From: UBA5536 sp964592595
Lineage (GTDB): Bacteria; Bacteroidota; Bacteroidia; Bacteroidales; F082
DNA length: 7,736 bases
Reading direction: 5' to 3'
Assembly (NCBI GenBank): GCA_964592595.1
Contig: CAZQFH010000095.1
Span: 1-7,736 of the forward strand
The translations under genes and the position numbers were made by a program. The notes beneath the pieces are model-generated. The model had not been told where the DNA came from. It did no database searches and was given only the letters and a program-made list of their open reading frames with translations. Positions 6,001-7,736 of the stretch are shown here, one piece after another; within the stretch, counting starts at the first letter, position 1; each line of letters opens with the position of its first letter.

Positions 6001-7442
6001 TGGTTTAGTCCGTTGCCCGAGCCATACCAAAGGTGACCATTTTTATCAAAGAGCATAGTCAGGATGTTATGGCTGGTTAATCCCTGTGCCGTTGAAAATT
6101 GAATAAATGAATCGTTGTTGGGCTTGAGCGTGTCGCGCTCCAGTTTGATGATGCCGCCATCCTGAACGCCAAACCACATATTCCCCGCAGGGTCTTCGGC
6201 CATTGAGAAAACAGCTTTTCTTAAAAGTCCCTGTTGCTGTTTGTATTCCATAGTACTGAGACCATCAAGGCGGCTCAACCCACCGCCGCTTGTGCCAAAC
6301 CAAATGCTTCCTGAGGCATCTTCGGTGATGCAGATGATGCTGTTGTTGGCTAATCCCTGATTGGAGGTAAAATTGAGAAAAGCATCAGTATCCTTTCTTA
6401 AGGAGGAAACGCCCGCCTTGGAGCCAAACCAAAGGGTTCCCTCGCTGTCTTCAACAATCGAAGTGATTTTATCGCTAACAAGTCCGTCAGCCATAGTAAA
6501 GTTGACAGTGGCAACATTTTCGGTATCGGCTTTTTCAGGGTCGAACCTGAACACGCCCTCATCAGTACCAAACCAAATCATTCCATCACCATCCTCTGCC
6601 ATGCAGTTGATGAAGAGGCCTTGCAAACCGCATTGTTTTGAATAATCAGTGAAAGTGATTTTTCCTGCAGGTTCAGCCCAGGGGTCATATTTCATTATAC
6701 CGCGGTCAGCAATAACCCAGATGCCGCCTTTTTGGTCTTCGATAATCGCACGGGCATAATTTCCTATAAATCCGTGTTCTTCATAGATAGGAATGAATTT
6801 TTCCGGGCTTGTGCTTTCATCTAATGACACAAACCTGCACAATCCCTTTGCAGTTGCAGCCCATACTTTTCCCTGCCTGTCTTCGAGCGATTGAAGCACA
6901 TCATTATCAGGAAGTCCATCTGCCGTTGTGAAGTTTTTAAACGAGACGCCATCATATTTGCTCAGTCCGCCAAAAGTGCTGAACCAAATATTTCCGTGGC
7001 TGTCTTCAGTAATGGAATTTATAAGATTATGCGGTAAGCCATGAGCAGAACTAAAATTTGTAAATGTTTTTCCATCGAACTTGCTCACGCCATTGCCGAA
7101 AGTGCCAAACCACAGCTTACCAGCATGGTCTTTAAATCCGCACAGGATGCTGCTTAGTGCCAATCCCTGATCCGTATTAAAGTTTTCCATAGAGATATAA
7201 AAGTCTGCCCGCTGCTTTTGCGGTACAGGTTTTCGGGATAAATCAACTTGCTCAGGTTTCGGGAAGTTGCTCAGGAGGCCGACAACCGAATTATCATGAT
7301 AAGCGGCAACCGGTGCATAAATCGAATCGGTGGAAGTAGAAGTACTCAGCGGCAAAGGCTCAGCCAGCTGGTTGCAGGCTGCAAGGGAAATAAGCAGCAT
7401 CAAGGGCAGTATAGATAAACAGCTTGGTTGAGTTTTACGCAT
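3048..7442 (-). CDS. Hybrid two-component system (HTCS): propeller sensor, kinase, receiver, AraC regulator
   Basis: This 1464-residue one-protein phosphorelay senses a periplasmic ligand and controls transcription. A lipoprotein-type signal (hydrophobic 9-22, lipobox LAAC with Cys23) is followed by 14 two-component-regulator propeller blades (about 95-722), probably two seven-bladed propellers. Next come a linker (about 730-830), a Y_Y_Y domain (about 832-893), one membrane helix (about 895-916) and a coiled linker. The HisKA domain has phospho-acceptor His956 in NISHEFRTPL. The HATPase domain shows the N box (Asn1068, Asn1072), DTGCGI (1101-1106), FDRF (1115-1118) and GTGIGL (1131-1136). 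The receiver has Glu1222/Asp1223, phospho-acceptor Asp1265, Thr1295 and Lys1317. An AraC/HTH_18 domain (about 1355-1464) ends with GFKDNAYFSRAFKKQFG. All key residues are present, so it looks active. HTCS proteins commonly regulate glycan-use genes next door, but none are in the window. The ATG at 7442 begins the signal sequence directly; no Shine-Dalgarno is seen. Confidence 0.96.
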   Translation of the reverse strand: MRKTQPSCLSILPLMLLISLAACNQLAEPLPLSTSTSTDSIYAPVAAYHDNSVVGLLSNFPKPEQVDLSRKPVPQKQRADFYISMENFNTDQGLALSSILCGFKDHAGKLWFGTFGNGVSKFDGKTFTNFSSAHGLPHNLINSITEDSHGNIWFSTFGGLSKYDGVSFKNFTTADGLPDNDVLQSLEDRQGKVWAATAKGLCRFVSLDESTSPEKFIPIYEEHGFIGNYARAIIEDQKGGIWVIADRGIMKYDPWAEPAGKITFTDYSKQCGLQGLFINCMAEDGDGMIWFGTDEGVFRFDPEKADTENVATVNFTMADGLVSDKITSIVEDSEGTLWFGSKAGVSSLRKDTDAFLNFTSNQGLANNSIICITEDASGSIWFGTSGGGLSRLDGLSTMEYKQQQGLLRKAVFSMAEDPAGNMWFGVQDGGIIKLERDTLKPNNDSFIQFSTAQGLTSHNILTMLFDKNGHLWYGSGNGLNHYNGKSITTYKTEQGMVSNNVVSLMEDSRGNIWLGTYEKGLNRFDGQTLVQYTTAQGLVHNTVWDMHEDETGTVWLATRGGLSRYDGKRFINFTNAQGLPDNKLSIVTQDRYGNLLIGSWGGGVSIIRKNKLEALKNTNFTEADRDLFENFNTTNGLANDVVYGILEDEAGNILIGTSKGLTVLKGGLAAEGKKIASAGIEYYNQKTGYPIKDISNNYSMHIDSYGFVWLGTGDKLVRFDYKEVRKSSSAIIPEIQEIRINNEKISWQSLKSARSTTETSLASSANVPAYVLDELLVFGRTLSNSERDTMSFKFSTIRFDELKPFSTIPENLVLPFSFNTISFDFVAIETSRPFLVRYQYFLEGYDEQWGAATEKSTIDYRNLPQGNYTFKVKAKSPDGIWSEPISYRFRVLPPWWLTWWAFLLYVLAFLLIISGIRRYELNRIRLRNQLKLEKVTTDSLRNLDQMKSQFYANISHEFRTPLTLILGQIESVMSSAIDSKEKKKLQVANRNARRLLKLINELLDLSKLEAGGMELYAEKNNMVSFLKNLFFSFESMAAQKKIRLSFESAADNFTLLFDADKMEKVFYNLLSNAFKFTPENGAIKIGIGIANAHLIEIKVQDTGCGIPEDKLENIFDRFYQVDDSNTREHEGTGIGLALAKELVLLHKGTIRVNSKLNAGTEFIVTLPYTYAGQNTSPVSETRSQEINSEGLDDGLHAKNSLDKTIETTQQLEGAKKIVLIVEDNKDVRTYIREQIEGVYHAFEAIEGEQGLSLAQERMPDLIITDVMMPKMDGYQFCNAIRLNEKTSHIPIIMLTARGGLEDKIEGLDAGVDAYLTKPFSAKELKATVKNLLHQRMQLKKRFSKSLNIKPSEVSVVSADQVFLEKVIQTIASNFGDEQFSVELLAEHVNMSVTQLNRKLNALIDQPPGQMIRSFRLQRAADLLKQKAGSVSEISYQVGFKDNAYFSRAFKKQFGCSPSEYAESN
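3051..3380 (-). other. AraC-type DNA-binding domain of the HTCS
   Basis: This stretch encodes residues about 1355-1464. The first helix-turn-helix is at about 1380-1400 (VELLAEHVNMSVTQLNRKLN). The second is at about 1428-1452, with the typical SEISYQVGFKDNAYFSRAFK pattern. The PxQMIRSFRLQRAADLL element links the two. It shows that the output of the phosphorelay is DNA binding in the cytoplasm. Confidence 0.93.
5277..7160 (-). repeat. Fourteen propeller (Reg_prop) repeats in the HTCS sensor
   Basis: Fourteen repeats of about 41-58 residues share the pattern GL..N....ED..GN.WFGT..GLSR.DG...NFT. The aligned blade-core Trp (or its replacement) falls at residues 111, 153, 194, 242, 290, 338, 381, 423, 472, 513, 555, 596, 654 and 709. 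Blades 12 and 13 have Leu (596 and 654) instead of Trp. Fourteen blades is the usual number for two seven-bladed propellers in HTCS sensors. The repeat is at protein level; the DNA copies have diverged. Confidence 0.9.
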
Positions 7443-7465
7443 TACATCACAGGGATTTACTATCT

Positions 7466-7473
7466 CAAAAGTA
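7466..7473 (-). promoter_or_regulatory. Candidate -7 promoter box of the HTCS gene
   Basis: The minus strand reads TACTTTTG, fitting the Bacteroidota -7 consensus TAnnTTTG, 23 bases upstream of the HTCS start codon. It would give a leader of only about 15-20 bases. A clear -33 TTG/TTTG is not seen at the usual spacing. The box is identical over nine bases to the one ahead of the secreted-protein gene. Confidence 0.45.
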
Positions 7474-7530
7474 AACTATTATTTAGAGTATGGATATTTG
7501 AGAACCATTTTGGTTGTGTGTTTGGTTCTG

Positions 7531-7605
7531 AAATACTGGTTGATACACTGGCGCTGTAGGTTGCTTGTTTCATGCATTTCCAGTGAGCATGAAGATCCAG
7601 TATTT
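7531..7605. repeat. Nested inverted repeats upstream of the HTCS gene
   Basis: The outer arms AAATACTGG (7531-7539) and CCAGTATTT (7597-7605) are perfect 9-base inverted repeats. Inside them are two further pairs: CACTGG (7546-7551) with CCAGTG (7580-7585), and TTCATGC (7569-7575) with GCATGAA (7587-7593). The inner pairs cannot both form at once, so alternative folds are possible. Function is unknown; it may be an operator, a structured RNA or a transcript end. Confidence 0.5.
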
Positions 7606-7708
7606 GAATTTTAGTGATTATCGGGATTCACAGCTGATGCGTTAACTTTTATATCATGCGTTGAATGTATTGGTATCATTAACTTCTATGGAAATTTTTG
7701 TTTTTTGG

Positions 7709-7725
7709 ATTTGAAATCAAATATA
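7709..7725 (-). promoter_or_regulatory. Palindrome overlapping a second -7-like box
   Basis: ATTTGA-AA-TCAAAT (7709-7722) is a perfect 6-base inverted repeat with a two-base spacer. It overlaps TATATTTG on the minus strand (7725-7718), which fits the TAnnTTTG -7 consensus. If active, it would give the HTCS mRNA a leader of about 270 bases containing the nested repeats. The DNA is A/T-rich and the window ends here, so chance is a real alternative. Confidence 0.25.
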
Positions 7726-7736
7726 TTGGGCTTGCT

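Larger units (their letters stand above)
7443..7736. other. Non-coding region upstream of the HTCS gene
   Basis: No gene is supported in these 294 bases. They hold a TACTTTTG box close to the HTCS start (7466-7473), an inverted repeat AGAACCA/TGGTTCT (7501-7507 and 7523-7529), a larger nested inverted repeat (7531-7605), and a short palindrome overlapping a second -7-like box (7709-7725). The stretch probably carries the HTCS promoter and possibly regulatory structure, or the end of a neighbouring unit outside the window. Confidence 0.6.

Noticed and set aside
5277..7160. Regularly spaced similar sequences that might suggest a repeat array
   Set aside because: The periodicity is explained by diverged protein-level propeller blades in one continuous reading frame. 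There are no identical DNA repeats with unique spacers, so it is not a CRISPR array.
7606..7736. Possible start of another gene at the right edge
   Set aside because: No convincing coding frame, start codon with leader, or protein pattern is visible in this short A/T-rich stretch.

Overview
The window most likely comes from a member of the Bacteroidota. The main reason is a 1464-residue hybrid two-component system (HTCS) that fuses a periplasmic propeller sensor, histidine kinase, receiver and AraC-type DNA-binding domain, an architecture characteristic of that phylum. Supporting signs are the lack of clear Shine-Dalgarno sequences, A/T-rich leaders, and TAnnTTTG-type -7 boxes ahead of two transcription units. 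No genus can be named from the sequence alone.

All four genes supported here are on the minus strand, so transcription runs from high to low coordinates. From 7736 to 7443 there is a non-coding stretch with several inverted repeats and a candidate promoter. The HTCS gene fills 7442-3048. A 241-base gap (3047-2807) holds a hairpin that may end the HTCS transcript and a candidate promoter for the next unit. Three closely spaced genes follow: a secreted 258-residue Trp-rich protein (2806-2030), a 155-residue cytoplasmic protein with a possible DUF2007-like core (2003-1536), and a YfcC/DcuC-type membrane transporter (1480-44). The gaps between these three are 26 and 55 bases, so they are probably cotranscribed. 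The last 43 bases hold only short palindromes.

A working model (inference) is that the HTCS senses a ligand in the periplasm and controls transcription, possibly of the adjacent three-gene unit. That unit would pair a periplasmic or secreted protein and a small cytoplasmic protein with an inner-membrane carrier for a carboxylate, amino acid or peptide-like solute. HTCS regulators are best known beside SusC/SusD pairs and carbohydrate-active enzymes, and none of these are in this window. The target therefore either lies outside the window or is not a classical polysaccharide utilisation locus. I see no CRISPR array, tRNA, rRNA, insertion sequence or clearly novel system; the least understood part is the two uncharacterised proteins next to the transporter.
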